The notes beneath the pieces were generated by a model. That model saw only the letters and a program-made list of their open reading frames with translations, had not been told where the DNA came from and did not search any database. From CAZHCA01 sp964530825 (lineage in GTDB: Bacteria > Bacteroidota > Bacteroidia > Chitinophagales > Saprospiraceae): a stretch of 63,381 nucleotides of DNA. Positions 63,110 to 63,381 of the stretch are shown here, one piece after another; position 1 is the stretch's first letter; the number at the start of each line of letters is the position of its first letter. The translations under genes and the position numbers were made by a program. The stretch covers positions 1-63,381 of the forward strand of contig CAZHCA010000025.1 of the NCBI GenBank assembly GCA_964530825.1, given 5' to 3'.

Positions 63110-63381
63110 TTATGGGTTTTGCTTTTGGAGGATTTCCTGGACGCGGGCTTGACCTAGTTTTTCGATAACTTTATTAAGATAACCAATTGTATCATTCAAA
63201 TCAGGTGACTCCAGCTTTTCTCGGATTTGGTAGGCTTGCACAAGAGGTAAAACGGCGTACTCCCATTGTTCCAGATCGATGTAGGTTGCGCCGATATTAT
63301 GAAGAGAGGTCGCCATTCCTGAAACATCGCCGATCTGCTGCCTAATTTTCAAACTTTGCTCCAGGTATTCCAAGGCTTTGC
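63110..63381 (-). CDS. TPR protein, C-terminal part (runs off the window)
   Basis: The visible 90 residues contain two TPR units (ALEYLEQSLKIRQQIGDVSG and WEYAVLPLVQAYQIREKLES) and a short helical tail. The frame is open at the window edge, so the start lies outside. TPR proteins mediate protein contacts; no enzyme domain is visible in this part. Confidence 0.8.
   Translation of the reverse strand, partial: KALEYLEQSLKIRQQIGDVSGMATSLHNIGATYIDLEQWEYAVLPLVQAYQIREKLESPDLNDTIGYLNKVIEKLGQARVQEILQKQNP

Overview
The window looks like a chromosomal segment of a Bacteroidota bacterium, most likely a marine or halotolerant member of the Saprospiria. Pointers are a type IX secretion (T9SS) sorting domain on a long ELWxxDGT-repeat protein, a PorE-like OmpA protein, a DksA-like protein of the Bacteroidota kind, weak Shine-Dalgarno sequences, and a glycine-betaine biosynthesis pair. 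Most of it is moderately GC-rich. Two stretches differ visibly by eye: the AT-rich arsenic-type segment at the left end, and the interference half of the CRISPR-cas locus. The taxonomic call is inference.

Layout. 1-3.3 kb: an AT-rich ars-type operon (arsR, DUF6428-like gene, metallophosphoesterase, gcvH-like gene, acr3) whose arsenite pump gene is cut by an IS3-family remnant, itself truncated. 3.3-13.4 kb: housekeeping and accessory genes, including two N-methyltransferases that should make glycine betaine from glycine, DedA, an EamA permease, a CrtI-like oxidoreductase, an aminotransferase, rpsU and a KamA-like radical SAM enzyme. 13.8-17.1 kb: DksA-like protein, a GNAT-nitrilase fusion and an orphan OmpR-type regulator with Glu in place of the phospho-acceptor Asp. 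17.3-22.2 kb: a tight five-gene run (2OG-Fe(II) oxygenase, SET methyltransferase, two ATP-grasp enzymes, AstE/aspartoacylase-like hydrolase), the best candidate for an undescribed modification or biosynthesis pathway. 22.1-26.8 kb: an MBOAT acyltransferase with two SGNH hydrolases (one with LysM), a likely envelope or exopolysaccharide O-acylation set. 27.0-34.3 kb: a PorE-like protein, then a dinB-dnaE mutagenesis cassette behind a palindrome. 35-42.5 kb: a GT-C-like membrane protein with a GT2 glycosyltransferase, two small membrane proteins, trkA-trkH, and a low-molecular-weight tyrosine phosphatase.

43.1-53.5 kb: a complete type I CRISPR-Cas system (WYL regulator, cas6, cas5, cas3, cas8, cas7, cas4, cas1, cas2, leader, 15 repeats). 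Three of its 14 spacers (4, 7 and 13) overlap one another in sequence, on both strands, so they target variants of the same viral or plasmid gene. Cas8 ends in a helical part with an in-frame Met that could give a separate Cas11. The array ends directly against a headless gene fragment, followed by an attC-like palindrome. 53.6-60.0 kb: the ELWxxDGT surface protein beside a NarL-type response regulator and its TPR histidine kinase. 60.2-63.4 kb: a decayed area with a truncated AraC regulator, a two-repeat secreted protein, a possible beta-barrel C-terminus, a DnaQ-like exonuclease domain and a TPR protein running off the edge.

No rRNA or tRNA gene was recognised. Where an internal start fits the family better than the longest reading frame, the internal start is reported.
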